Of a stretch of 64,000 bases of DNA, positions 51,201-59,599 are shown in pieces (within the stretch, counting starts at the first letter, position 1; the number at the start of each line of letters is the position of its first letter). The DNA comes from CAJXMH01 sp964001305 (lineage in GTDB: Bacteria; Bacteroidota; Bacteroidia; Flavobacteriales_E; Vicingaceae). The notes under the pieces were generated by a model that saw only the letters and a list, made by a program, of their open reading frames with translations, made no database searches and was not told the origin of the DNA. The stretch is from the NCBI GenBank assembly GCA_964001305.1, contig CAXFAI010000008.1, positions 1 to 64,000 on the forward strand, given 5' to 3'. The translations under genes and the position numbers were made by a program.

Positions 51201-51464
51201 ATAAAAGTCAAGAAATTTCTCTAATTCAGGAATTCGTTTATTGGCATAGTGTGCAGTATGAACGGCTAAGGTTTTACCACCGGTATAAAAGTAAGTTTCA
51301 AACTCTTTGAATCGATAAAATTGCCATTCAAAATCATCGTATTGAACTCGATTTTTGCCAAAAGTAGTTTGAGTGCCATTGTAAAATTGAGCCAAACTAT
51401 CGGTGCTCAATAGACAAAAGATGGCTAAAGTCAAGATTGTCCGTATATTAACTAATCTGCTCAA
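48273..51464 (-). CDS. Fusion of degenerate peptidase-like, beta-propeller and outer-membrane barrel
   Basis: A 1063-residue protein. A signal peptide (about 8-26) is followed by a region (about 50-260) that resembles a gluzincin metallopeptidase, with LPEWYIEGLISYLS at 175-188, but no HExxH is visible. Then come PD40/TolB-like propeller blades (about 310-470, YSPNGKELVFS, FSPDGSSIYFSSDR) and a C-terminal Omp85/surface-antigen-like barrel (about 680-1063) ending in FSLSLDI. The start is TTG at 51464; no ATG precedes the leader. Probably an outer-membrane protein with a large surface or periplasmic propeller; function unknown. It heads the operon with the TSUP and M20 genes. Confidence 0.85.
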   Translation of the reverse strand: MSRLVNIRTILTLAIFCLLSTDSLAQFYNGTQTTFGKNRVQYDDFEWQFYRFKEFETYFYTGGKTLAVHTAHYANKRIPELEKFLDFYLEDRIQFIIYNKQSHFRQSNIGLNTNPNYNIGGLSRIVGSKVFIYFEGDYEKLEKQIDAGIQRVLIYQMIFGGNWREVLRNSALLSLPEWYIEGLISYLSYPDDPYLNSRIKDGILNEDFKKFNTLSNEEAKIAGHAIWQYISEVYGKKVISNILYMTRVSREVEDGFLYVIGVPFDELYEDWLSYYQEKYEDKNSTQLEAITNADFKVKKRRLYQNYIESPNQQYHLYTENQLGKYRIYLYNKSEDNRKLIYKAEHKLDRIQDYSYPLIGFHPSGEMINFITESKGDVLLFTYQIKEKKLAVKPILKLEKVLSFDYSPNGKELVFSAISKGQSDLYLYNMLGNTQKNLTSDVYSDLYPAFSPDGSSIYFSSDRNNDSLGIENPTYDRFNHEKDIFEYRFNEEEAIREVTNSPFENESQAVYSDKLYYLKNKDGFNERYYTLYDSSISSIDTTINYKYYYEHFSNNNSNNILKQASSNTENINQIIYSDGKFQLQQSANQFDFTASEDNLEDNRIDPSFKEEEKIVRFKSFEKALPSNAEVDPDEYTFSFEEGLARKTIVSNTEEPEVEELKFPTQRLYRLNFSPDNSVLQLNNMFLTSQYQVFNGGPYTNPGVGVNTNIGIVDLMENHKVYGSFRYSGDLIEYGLNYQNLEKRLDKEYSFSRRRLRTTDTPFPFDTKTLQASVSLIWPFNEVSSIRGVVQARNDKLIPLSSDRFNLQRDISNEYWASTKVAYVFDNTRDIALNIRYGTRYKIFAEQYQLAYTEVENAEKNQNLTVLGFDFRHYQKIHRELIGVFRFAGSKSLGNNPLIYYLGGVDEWWKSDIYDESTPIDFSQNYGFQALAANMRGFLQNVRNGNNFAVINTEIRFPVFTYFIKRPIQSDLIRNFQIVGFGDVGTAWVGDSPFADDNPINNESRTQGPITVTYENINDPIVGGVGFGLRTTLLGYFVRADWGWGIENGYVSDKPLFMFSLSLDI

Positions 51465-51532
51465 AAGAAGCTTAAAATTAAAGATTTTATCGGCATTAGC
51501 TTACTTTTATAAGCTAGCTAAAAATGGTTTAT

Positions 51533-52165
51533 ATGAAGGTTAAAAAGTTTACATTCAATCCTTTTCAAGAAAACACATATGTATTGTATGATGATTCGAA
51601 AGAAGCAGTAATTATTGATCCGGGTTGCTATGATAAAAGTGAAGAAACTGACTTAGTTAACTTCGTTGAAAATGAGGAGTTAAAGCCTGTTCAGTTGCTC
51701 AATACCCATGCACATATTGATCATGTTTTTGGAAATGAATTTGTCTCTAAAAAGTACAATTTAAAATTGGCCTTGCATCCAAAAGACCATCAAACGTTAT
51801 CTCAAGCACTGATGGCTAGTAAAACGTATGGCTTGAATTATACACCATCGCCAATGCCGGAAATTGATTTAAAAGAGGGAGATAAAATTCAATTTGGACA
51901 AACTACATTAGATATCATTTTTGTACCAGGTCATGCACCTGGGCATGTGGTTTTTTTGAATAAAGATTTGAATGTTTTAATTGGGGGAGATGTGCTTTTT
52001 AGAGGCAGTATTGGAAGAACAGATTTGCCTGGCGGAAATCATGAAGACCTATTGAAAAATATCCAAGAAAAACTATTTGTTTTAAATCCATCAACCCAAG
52101 TTTATTCTGGACATGGGCCTGAAACTACCATTGGATATGAAATAGATCATAATCCGTTTTTCTAA
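51533..52165 (+). CDS. MBL-fold metallo-hydrolase (glyoxalase II-like)
   Basis: About 210 residues from the ATG at 51533 (MKVKKFTFNPFQENTY), preferred over 51524 because related proteins start at this point. The zinc motif THAHIDH near 60-66, then PGHAPGH near 131, GGDVLF near 150 and SGHGPETT near 192 complete the two-metal site. The family hydrolyses thioesters such as S-lactoylglutathione, or other esters; the substrate is not fixed by sequence. It is divergent from the propeller/barrel gene and converges on the following outer-membrane gene, 2 bp apart. Confidence 0.93.
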   Translation: MKVKKFTFNPFQENTYVLYDDSKEAVIIDPGCYDKSEETDLVNFVENEELKPVQLLNTHAHIDHVFGNEFVSKKYNLKLALHPKDHQTLSQALMASKTYGLNYTPSPMPEIDLKEGDKIQFGQTTLDIIFVPGHAPGHVVFLNKDLNVLIGGDVLFRGSIGRTDLPGGNHEDLLKNIQEKLFVLNPSTQVYSGHGPETTIGYEIDHNPFF

Positions 52166-52167
52166 CA

Positions 52168-52959
52168 TTACTGCGGAATTCCGTTATAAGTTGGTGCATT
52201 GCAGTTCATCAGGTTTTTTCTTAAAAACATAAATTTTAAGTTGAAAATTATAGGCTGATGTAAATTGCTAAATGCCGGAAATCGAGACTCTAAACCATCA
52301 AAAAGGTAAAGGTTTAAAAAAGGAATTTCAACTGATGGAACAAATAAAACAAGCTCAGTTAAGCGTATTCCTAAACCAAATTGCAAATGAGCTTTTGCAG
52401 ATATATCTTTTGGAAATTCTTCAAAAGAGTATGGGTAAGCGGTTTCTCTTTTAACTTGATTCGAAAAAAGATAATTGGCTTGAACGCCTATAGCAGAATG
52501 TAAAAAGGTATACTTTCCTAATTGATCAGCTCGGGCTGCTCTAAAAGTTGCAATTATATGTTGATGTGTAAAGGTGTTTTCTGACTGATAGCTATTTCTA
52601 AGCGTATCACTAATAAATAATTGTCCAGCATGGTTGGCGCTTCCAGAGTATTGACGGAAAGCCAATCCTCCTTCGATGTAATGGAAGAAAATGGGTCTTT
52701 CAAAAGATTGAAAAAGACCTAATTCTATGCCAAATCCCAAATCACCTTCTGCTGAAGATTGATAAGAATAAACACTATCTTGATTCGAGTAGCTTTCAGA
52801 AGTGTTGTCCCAACTTAAATTATAATTTAAAGAAGGGGTAAAATAAAACCCGTTGGAATAGTAATTTCTATTCAGTGGAAAAATATCCTCAGGCAATTGG
52901 GCTTGTATGGAAGTAAGACTACCAATGAAAATCAAAATTGTGAAAAGGAGGCCTTTCAT
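52168..52959 (-). CDS. Outer-membrane beta-barrel hypothetical protein
   Basis: About 263 residues from the ATG at 52959, which opens a signal peptide (MKGLLFTILIFIGSLTSIQA); the longer frame starts with TTG. The body consists of alternating strands with aromatic girdle residues (FYFTPSLNYNLSW, GIELGLFQSF, HYIEGGLAFR), suggesting an outer-membrane barrel. It lies 12 bp after kmo and on the same strand, so it is probably cotranscribed with kynU and kmo. Whether it helps import a tryptophan-derived compound is unknown. Confidence 0.78.
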   Translation of the reverse strand: MKGLLFTILIFIGSLTSIQAQLPEDIFPLNRNYYSNGFYFTPSLNYNLSWDNTSESYSNQDSVYSYQSSAEGDLGFGIELGLFQSFERPIFFHYIEGGLAFRQYSGSANHAGQLFISDTLRNSYQSENTFTHQHIIATFRAARADQLGKYTFLHSAIGVQANYLFSNQVKRETAYPYSFEEFPKDISAKAHLQFGLGIRLTELVLFVPSVEIPFLNLYLFDGLESRFPAFSNLHQPIIFNLKFMFLRKNLMNCNAPTYNGIPQ

Positions 52960-52971
52960 GAATAGCAAACG

Positions 52972-54306
52972 TTAAAGTGACGCAAGTATTTCTTTTTCTA
53001 CCTCATCTGAATCCCATGAGTTTTCTATGTTGCTTTTAGCCATTATATTATCCATTATTTTTTGTTGTCTTTTGCCTGCCTCAAGAGCTTCAGAATATGG
53101 AATGTGTGTAAATGTTACTTGAGAGTATAAGGGTATCCATTTATCAGGGTGTTTGCTAAAAATTTTCTTCTCAATTTTCTTTTGAAGTAGAAATTTTTCG
53201 TCTGCAACTTTGTCCCTCATCTCAACAAAATTCTGAATAGCTAATTCTGCAATAGCATCACCATCGGCTTTTCTTTTATTGGAGAATTCATGAAATGTGT
53301 TTAGCCAATTTGAATGATTTGCTTCAAAAATTTCGTCAAATACGGTGCAGTCTTCAAAGCCCGAATTCATACCTTGACCATAAAATGGAACAATGGCATG
53401 AGCAGAGTCGCCCATCAACAATACTTTGTCCTGGTAATTCCATGGCGAACATTTAATAGTAACCAATGAAGAAGTAGGGTTTTCAAAGTATTCTTCAACC
53501 AAGTTGGGCATTAATTCCAGAGCGTCGGGAAATGTTTTTTGGAAAAATTCTTGGACATCAGATTCAGATTTCAAACTTTCAAATGAAGTTTCTCCTTCAA
53601 ATGGGAAAAATAGGGTACAAGTAAAACTGCCATCTTCATTGGCTAAAGCGATGAGCATAAACTCACCTCTTGGCCAAATATGTAAAGCATTTTTTTCAAT
53701 TTGGTGACTGCCATCTTTATTTGCGGGAATACTAAGTTCCTTGTAGCCATGAGGCAGATACATTTGCTCATAGTTAAATCGGTCGGTTTTTTGAAGTCTT
53801 TGTCTTACTGCAGAAAAAGCACCATCAGTAGCAAAAATTCGATCATATTGTTTTTCTGTTTTTTTATTGTTTGTGGTGTCTAAAAAGTGAATGATGTTTT
53901 GTTCTAAATCAACTTCTTCACATTTCATATTGAAGTATAAATTGACATAGTCAAACTTATCGGCACAATCCATTAATTTGCAATTCAGGCCACCTCGGCT
54001 TACCGAATAGATTGCCTCTCCTTCCTTACCATATGGTTGATGAGTTGTATTGCCTTCCACATCGTGCATGATCCTTCCATACATGGGTATAGAAATGGCT
54101 TCAATTTCTTGGTCAATGCCAACGGCCTTAAGCGCTTTCCAGCCTCTGTTTGAAAGGGCAAGGTTTATTGATTTTCCGGCAGACATAGTATGCTTACGCA
54201 TATCATCTCTTCTTTCGTAAACATCAACTTGATATCCTTTTTTAGCCAAAAAAATGGCTTGTAAAGAGCCTATAAGTCCTGCGCCTACAATCGCAATCTT
54301 TTCCAT
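52972..54306 (-). CDS. kmo: Kynurenine 3-monooxygenase
   Basis: A 444-residue FAD enzyme that hydroxylates kynurenine to 3-hydroxykynurenine with NADPH and oxygen. It has the dinucleotide fold GAGLIGSLQAIFLAKKGY near 7-24 with the acidic strand end VYER, the segment GKSINLALSNRGWKAL, and the FAD-contact motif LMGDSAHAIVPFYGQGMNSG near 298. These match KMO specifically. A C-terminal helical region, membrane-anchoring in eukaryotes, is soluble-looking here. It starts 2 bp after kynU. Confidence 0.95.
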   Translation of the reverse strand: MEKIAIVGAGLIGSLQAIFLAKKGYQVDVYERRDDMRKHTMSAGKSINLALSNRGWKALKAVGIDQEIEAISIPMYGRIMHDVEGNTTHQPYGKEGEAIYSVSRGGLNCKLMDCADKFDYVNLYFNMKCEEVDLEQNIIHFLDTTNNKKTEKQYDRIFATDGAFSAVRQRLQKTDRFNYEQMYLPHGYKELSIPANKDGSHQIEKNALHIWPRGEFMLIALANEDGSFTCTLFFPFEGETSFESLKSESDVQEFFQKTFPDALELMPNLVEEYFENPTSSLVTIKCSPWNYQDKVLLMGDSAHAIVPFYGQGMNSGFEDCTVFDEIFEANHSNWLNTFHEFSNKRKADGDAIAELAIQNFVEMRDKVADEKFLLQKKIEKKIFSKHPDKWIPLYSQVTFTHIPYSEALEAGKRQQKIMDNIMAKSNIENSWDSDEVEKEILASL

Positions 54307-54308
54307 AA

Positions 54309-55577
54309 TTAATTGTTTAGTGCTTTTTCAATGAGTTGGCCTAATTGATAAACGTCCTCAAATGAGTTGTATAAAGGAACCGGAGCTAAACGGATTACAT
54401 TGGGTTCTCTCCAATCTGCAACTAAACCGTTTTCCGACAAATAATTAAACAATTCTTTACCGCTTCCATGTGTTAAAATGCTTAATTGAGATCCTCTTTC
54501 ATTAGGAGTAATAATTTCAAATTCTACATTTTCATGTTTATCACTTAAGTCAGATAGTATAAAATTTAAATAAGCGGTCAGTTCTTTTTGCTTTTTAATC
54601 AAGCGTTCCTGTCCTGCTTCTAAGTATATATCTAAAGACGCATTTTGAACCGCCATGGCTAAAACTGGGGCATTACTTAATTGCCAACCATCTGCACCAT
54701 AATCGGCCTTAAAGCCTTTTTTCATTAAAAAACGATCTTCAGGAGGTGTGCCCCACCAACCTGCAAACCGAGGTAAATTGTCGTCCTCCGCATGCTTTTC
54801 ATGAACAAAGATTCCAGCTGTACTTCCAGGCCCTGAATTTAAATATTTGTAAGAGCACCAAGCCGCAAAATCAACCCCCCAATTGTGTAATTGCATTTTT
54901 ACATTTCCTGCAGCATGTGCACAATCAAAACCAACAATAATTCCTTTGTCATTTGCCATCCTTGCAATGCTTTCCATTGGCATTACTTGTCCGGTATAAT
55001 AATTTACCCCTCCAATCATAATCAAAGCTAACTCATCGGCATGATCTTCAATTGTTTTCAGAATGTCTTCCTCTCTTAAATGGTGTTCTCCATCTCTTGG
55101 GAATAGTTCTATTAAATTCTCTTCTACATCTAAACCATGAAATTTCAACTGACTTTCTAAAGCATATTGATCTGAAGGAAAGGCCTTTCCTTCGCATAAT
55201 ATTTTTGTCTTTTTACCACTTGGTCTAAAAAATGAAACCATTAATAAATGGAGGTTAGATGTTAAGCCACCCATGGCTGTTACTTCTTCTGCTTTAGCTC
55301 CAACAACTTGGGCAAGTTTTGGTTTAAACATTTCATGATAAGAAAACCACGGATTTTTAGCCTCAAAATGTCCATCTACCCCAAAATTTCCCCAATCGTT
55401 CAGTTCCTGTTCTAAGGCTTCTTTAGCATTTTGAGGCTGAAGCCCAAGCGAGTTTCCTGTAAAATAAAGTTTATTCTTTCCTTGGTGTTGAGGAAAAATA
55501 AAGCGATTTCTAAATGACGCTAATTCATCATTTTTATCTGCTTCTATTGCAAACTCTAAAGAATTTTCAAATTGCAT
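54309..55577 (-). CDS. kynU: Kynureninase
   Basis: A 422-residue PLP enzyme that cleaves (3-hydroxy)kynurenine to (3-hydroxy)anthranilate and alanine. Motifs: FTGNSLGLQP near 39, GLTSNLHLLMVSF near 104, D218 in VGFDCAHAAGN, and the Schiff-base lysine K244 in CSYKYLNSGPG. The strong promoter-like pair lies 23-53 bp upstream. With kmo it provides two successive steps of tryptophan catabolism. The first steps (TDO and formamidase) and the 3-hydroxyanthranilate dioxygenase are not in this window. Confidence 0.96.
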   Translation of the reverse strand: MQFENSLEFAIEADKNDELASFRNRFIFPQHQGKNKLYFTGNSLGLQPQNAKEALEQELNDWGNFGVDGHFEAKNPWFSYHEMFKPKLAQVVGAKAEEVTAMGGLTSNLHLLMVSFFRPSGKKTKILCEGKAFPSDQYALESQLKFHGLDVEENLIELFPRDGEHHLREEDILKTIEDHADELALIMIGGVNYYTGQVMPMESIARMANDKGIIVGFDCAHAAGNVKMQLHNWGVDFAAWCSYKYLNSGPGSTAGIFVHEKHAEDDNLPRFAGWWGTPPEDRFLMKKGFKADYGADGWQLSNAPVLAMAVQNASLDIYLEAGQERLIKKQKELTAYLNFILSDLSDKHENVEFEIITPNERGSQLSILTHGSGKELFNYLSENGLVADWREPNVIRLAPVPLYNSFEDVYQLGQLIEKALNN

Positions 55578-55599
55578 AATCTATTTTTTCAAAGTGTGC

Positions 55600-55630
55600 C
55601 AAAGATACAATCATCCTGAACGAATGGCAA
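55600..55630 (-). promoter_or_regulatory. Promoter of kynU-kmo
   Basis: On the minus strand TTG (55630-55628) and TATCTTTG (55607-55600) are separated by 20 bp, matching the Bacteroidota -33/-7 arrangement, and lie 23 bp before the kynU ATG. Confidence 0.65.
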
Positions 55631-55635
55631 CGAAC

Positions 55636-56493
55636 TTAAAGGGAGATGATAAAATAGATTGTAAAGGGTAAAATTAAAGTTGACTCTAGAATAAGGGAAT
55701 AAAACAAATGGGGTCTTTTCTCATTAACTTGATTGCAGATTAGTGCACTAATAATTAATGAAGAAGCAAAGCTCAAGAATGCTAAAAATGAAATAAAGTC
55801 CGTAATAAAAAGAAAAGTTTGAATTGCAAAAGCAAGTCCAAAAGCAACAAAAGAAAGTTTAAGAGTATTAGAAGTTCCTATGGTTTGAGGTATGGTTTTT
55901 AAATTAAATTCATGATCATAATTCATATCGCGAATATCAAAAGGCAAACTTTCACCAAAAACGAAACAAGCTATACTTAAAGCGTATAAATGAATCTGCC
56001 AAGTTAAATGAAGATTGCTGTTGAATATACTTGGTAAAAAAACGGTAGCTCCTCCCCAAACAAAACCTACGATAAAAACCTTCAGAAATGGTAGGCTTCT
56101 TAAATTGGGAATTGAACCCAAGTTTTTGACATAAAAGAATGAGAGAGCTCCAAAAAGTATTAAGAACCATATAGAGTTGAGGTTTATGTAAAAAATAAAG
56201 TAGCAACTAACTAAAGCGCTGATCATTAGTATTGCAGATACAAATCGAGCGTTTTTTCGAAGCCATTGATCTTGTTGGTTGTAGTTAATAGACTTTTTAG
56301 GTGTGGCAATTTTTCGTTGAAGGTTGTATGCGAAAAGTGTGCAAAAAAATATAAAAGTTACATGGCTTAGCTCTATCTTATAAAAGAGTATTTGAGAACT
56401 AAAAGCACATAAAGAAGCAGCTCCGGCAGAGACCAGCACGCTTGAGTATGATATTGACCTTGCAAGAGAAAGGAATGAAAATTTTGAATGCAT
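55636..56493 (-). CDS. UbiA-like prenyltransferase family membrane protein
   Basis: A 285-residue protein with about eight or nine hydrophobic helices. The second aspartate motif of UbiA-type enzymes is present as DIRDMNYD near residue 199. The first motif, normally NDxxDxxxD in the helix 2-3 loop, is replaced by the basic sequence AYNLQRKIATPKKS near 56. That change may abolish metal-diphosphate binding or reflect a distinct subfamily. Its substrate is therefore unclear. The gene ends 59 bp before the kynU start and is divergent from gcvP. Confidence 0.8.
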   Translation of the reverse strand: MHSKFSFLSLARSISYSSVLVSAGAASLCAFSSQILFYKIELSHVTFIFFCTLFAYNLQRKIATPKKSINYNQQDQWLRKNARFVSAILMISALVSCYFIFYINLNSIWFLILFGALSFFYVKNLGSIPNLRSLPFLKVFIVGFVWGGATVFLPSIFNSNLHLTWQIHLYALSIACFVFGESLPFDIRDMNYDHEFNLKTIPQTIGTSNTLKLSFVAFGLAFAIQTFLFITDFISFLAFLSFASSLIISALICNQVNEKRPHLFYSLILESTLILPFTIYFIISL

Positions 56494-56590
56494 TAATTGC
56501 TTGTCGAAAGAGTTTTGTTATCGTTTAAAAACTAAAATTCTGAAACGATGTTCTGCTGATTGAATTTACTTTCAAAATAAAGACTTTAAA

Positions 56591-56598
56591 TATATTTG
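56591..56598 (+). promoter_or_regulatory. -7 element of gcvP
   Basis: TATATTTG lies 23 bp before the ATG at 56622 and fits TAnnTTTG. The -33 region is T-rich but lacks a clean TTTG. Confidence 0.55.
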
Positions 56599-56621
56599 CG
56601 GCCCAATTTAATAGCGATTTT

Positions 56622-59501
56622 ATGACATCAGCACCATTTAGTTCAAGGCACATTGGCTTATCTCAAGAAGAGATTCAAAAAATGCTTAAGGCAATAGGAG
56701 TTTCAAGTATTGAAGAATTAATAGATCAAACCGTACCTCAAGGAATTCGTTTAGATGAAAAGCTAAATTTAAGTGAACCTATGAGTGAGTATCAATACAT
56801 GAATCACTTAAAGGAAATTGCATCAAAGAATAAAGTTTACAAAAGCTATATCGGACTTGGTTATTACAACACTAAGGTTCCTGCTGTCATTCAACGAAAT
56901 ATTTTAGAAAATCCAGGTTGGTATACTGCTTATACACCTTACCAGGCAGAAATAGCACAAGGTCGTTTAGAGGCATTGTTAAATTTTCAAACCATGGTTA
57001 CCGATTTGACTGCCATGGAAATTGCAAATGCATCATTGTTAGATGAGCCCACAGCTGCAGCAGAAGCAATGACTTTAATGTATGCAGTTCGAGATCGTTC
57101 ATTGAAGAAAGAAAACGTGAATAGCTTATTTGTTGCAGAAGATGTTTACCCACAAACTAAAGCTCTTCTAGAAACAAGAAGTGAACCGCTAGGGATTGAA
57201 ATTATCTATGGTAATCCAAATGAATTTGATTTTGAAACTACAAAAGTGTTTGGGGCCATTTTACAATATCCAAATGTTGATGGAGAAGTAATTAATTATA
57301 AGGATTTTGTAAGCAATGCACACAAATCTAATGCTTTGGTTGCGTTTGGTGCCGACTTACTAAGTCTTGCTCTTTTAACACCACCCGGAGAATGGGATGC
57401 TGATATTGTATTTGGAACAACTCAAAGATTTGGAATTCCGATGGGATTTGGCGGGCCGCATGCTGCATTTTTTGCTACCAAAGAAGCTTTCAAAAGAAAT
57501 ATACCAGGTAGAATTATTGGTTTGTCGGTTGATAAAGACGGTCATTCTGCGCTCAGAATGGCACTACAAACCAGAGAACAACATATTAAACGAGATAGAG
57601 CTACTTCAAACATTTGTACTGCTCAAGTTTTATTGGCTGTAATGGCCGGAATGTATTGCGTGTATCACGGAAAAAATGGTATTTCTAAAATTGCAAAAGG
57701 CACGCATTACTATACAACTCACTTAGCAAATCAGCTTGCTTTGCAAGGTTATGAAGTGGTGTCTAAAAACTACTTTGATACCATCAAGGTAAATGTTGGA
57801 ACACATCAGGCAGAGCAGTTCATGTCGCATTTATTGGCATATAAAATAAATGTTAGAAAAATTGATGATAGCCATGTTGGTATCAGCATGAATGAATCTG
57901 TAGAGTTGCATGAACTAAATACGCTAGTTGAGGCATGCGCTAAATTTAAATCAGCAGAATTTGAACCGGTAACAAAAGTTCAAACTTCAAGTCCTTTAGC
58001 AAGTGAATTGAACAGAAGTTCCTCTTACTTAGATCATCCAGTTTTTAATACATATCATTCAGAAACTGACTTGATGAGGTACATAAAAAGACTTGAGAAT
58101 AAAGACTTTTCTCTAACTCATGGCATGATTCCACTTGGCTCATGTACGATGAAGTTAAATGCTGCTTCGGAATTAATGGCGTTAACATGGCCCGAGTTTG
58201 CAAATATTCACCCTTTTGCGCCTCAGGATCAAACTATAGGATATCTACAGTTATTACAAGAACTGGAAAGAGACCTTTCGGAAATTACAGGCTTTTATGC
58301 TACTTCGCTTCAGCCAAACTCTGGTGCTCAAGGGGAGTATGCTGGCTTAATGGTTATTCGAGCATACCATCAAAGTAGAGGAGATTTTAATCGAAATATA
58401 GCTTTAATACCTTCTTCTGCGCATGGAACAAATCCAGCAAGTGCGGTTATGGCTGGTATGCAAGTGGTTGTTGTAAAATGCGATGATCAGGGCAATATTG
58501 ATGTAGAAGACTTAAAAGCAAAGGCCGAAAAACATTCGGAGAATCTTTCTTCATTAATGATAACCTATCCTTCAACACATGGCGTATATGAGGAAAATGT
58601 CAAAGAAATTACAGCTATTATTCATCAACATGGAGGTCAGGTATACATGGATGGCGCAAATATGAATGCCCAAGTAGGATTAACTAATCCTGCTAGAATA
58701 GGCGCGGATGTTTGCCATTTAAATTTGCATAAAACATTTGCTATACCTCATGGAGGTGGTGGCCCGGGAATGGGTCCTATTGGGGTTGCTGAACATTTAG
58801 CACCATTTCTTCCTGGAAATCCTATTGTTCCAACAGGAGGAGAAAAAGCGATACAAGCTATTTCTGCAGCTCCATATGGATCAGCATTAGTCTTGTTAAT
58901 TTCTTATGGATACATTAAAATGCTGGGTGAGAATGGTTTAACCAACTCAACTAAAGCAGCTATTTTAAGTGCAAACTATCTAAAGTGTCAGTTAGAAAAA
59001 GACTATACAGTATTGTACAAAGGAAAAAACAATACTGTGGCACACGAGATGATTTTAGATTGTAGAGACTTTAAGAAATTTGGAGTTGAAGTTGTTGATA
59101 TTGCTAAACGACTTATTGATTATGGATTTCATGCTCCTACTGTTTCATTTCCTGTAAATGGAACTTTAATGATTGAGCCAACAGAAAGTGAAAGCTTAAA
59201 AGAATTAGACCGATTTGTGGAAGCTATGCAACACATCAGAAAAGAGGTAATGCAAATAGAGAATAAAGAAGTTGACATTGAAAACAATGTGCTAAAAAAT
59301 GCGCCTCACACTGAAAACTTATGCGTTGCAGATGATTGGAGTTTTGCTTATTCAAGGACAAAAGCCGCTTATCCAGTTGAAAGTCTAAAATCTAATAAAT
59401 TTTGGCCTTCTGTTAGAAGGGTAGACGATGCTTATGGAGATAGGAACTTAATTTGTAGCTGTCCGCCTATCAGTGAATATGAAAGCTCAGACCTCGGATA
59501 A
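56622..59501 (+). CDS. gcvP: Glycine dehydrogenase (decarboxylating), P protein
   Basis: A 959-residue single-chain PLP enzyme that decarboxylates glycine and passes the aminomethyl group to lipoyl-GcvH. The N-terminal half opens with FSSRHIGLSQEEIQKML. The PLP lysine is K704 in HLNLHKTFAIPHGGGGPG, with GSCTMKLNAASE near residue 506. The length is that of the homodimeric form rather than the split GcvPA/PB. gcvH is 12.6 kb away and gcvT is not seen. Confidence 0.98.
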   Translation: MTSAPFSSRHIGLSQEEIQKMLKAIGVSSIEELIDQTVPQGIRLDEKLNLSEPMSEYQYMNHLKEIASKNKVYKSYIGLGYYNTKVPAVIQRNILENPGWYTAYTPYQAEIAQGRLEALLNFQTMVTDLTAMEIANASLLDEPTAAAEAMTLMYAVRDRSLKKENVNSLFVAEDVYPQTKALLETRSEPLGIEIIYGNPNEFDFETTKVFGAILQYPNVDGEVINYKDFVSNAHKSNALVAFGADLLSLALLTPPGEWDADIVFGTTQRFGIPMGFGGPHAAFFATKEAFKRNIPGRIIGLSVDKDGHSALRMALQTREQHIKRDRATSNICTAQVLLAVMAGMYCVYHGKNGISKIAKGTHYYTTHLANQLALQGYEVVSKNYFDTIKVNVGTHQAEQFMSHLLAYKINVRKIDDSHVGISMNESVELHELNTLVEACAKFKSAEFEPVTKVQTSSPLASELNRSSSYLDHPVFNTYHSETDLMRYIKRLENKDFSLTHGMIPLGSCTMKLNAASELMALTWPEFANIHPFAPQDQTIGYLQLLQELERDLSEITGFYATSLQPNSGAQGEYAGLMVIRAYHQSRGDFNRNIALIPSSAHGTNPASAVMAGMQVVVVKCDDQGNIDVEDLKAKAEKHSENLSSLMITYPSTHGVYEENVKEITAIIHQHGGQVYMDGANMNAQVGLTNPARIGADVCHLNLHKTFAIPHGGGGPGMGPIGVAEHLAPFLPGNPIVPTGGEKAIQAISAAPYGSALVLLISYGYIKMLGENGLTNSTKAAILSANYLKCQLEKDYTVLYKGKNNTVAHEMILDCRDFKKFGVEVVDIAKRLIDYGFHAPTVSFPVNGTLMIEPTESESLKELDRFVEAMQHIRKEVMQIENKEVDIENNVLKNAPHTENLCVADDWSFAYSRTKAAYPVESLKSNKFWPSVRRVDDAYGDRNLICSCPPISEYESSDLG

Positions 59502-59599
59502 ACCGTTTATCTAGATATTTTTTATGTTAATCATTTATTTAATGTGAATAAATGGTTATCTTTAGCAATTGAATTAAAAATTGTTTAACTAAAACTAAT

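Noticed and set aside
56494..56621. Glycine riboswitch upstream of gcvP
   Set aside because: The 5' leader after the -7 element is only about 20 nt, too short for a riboswitch.
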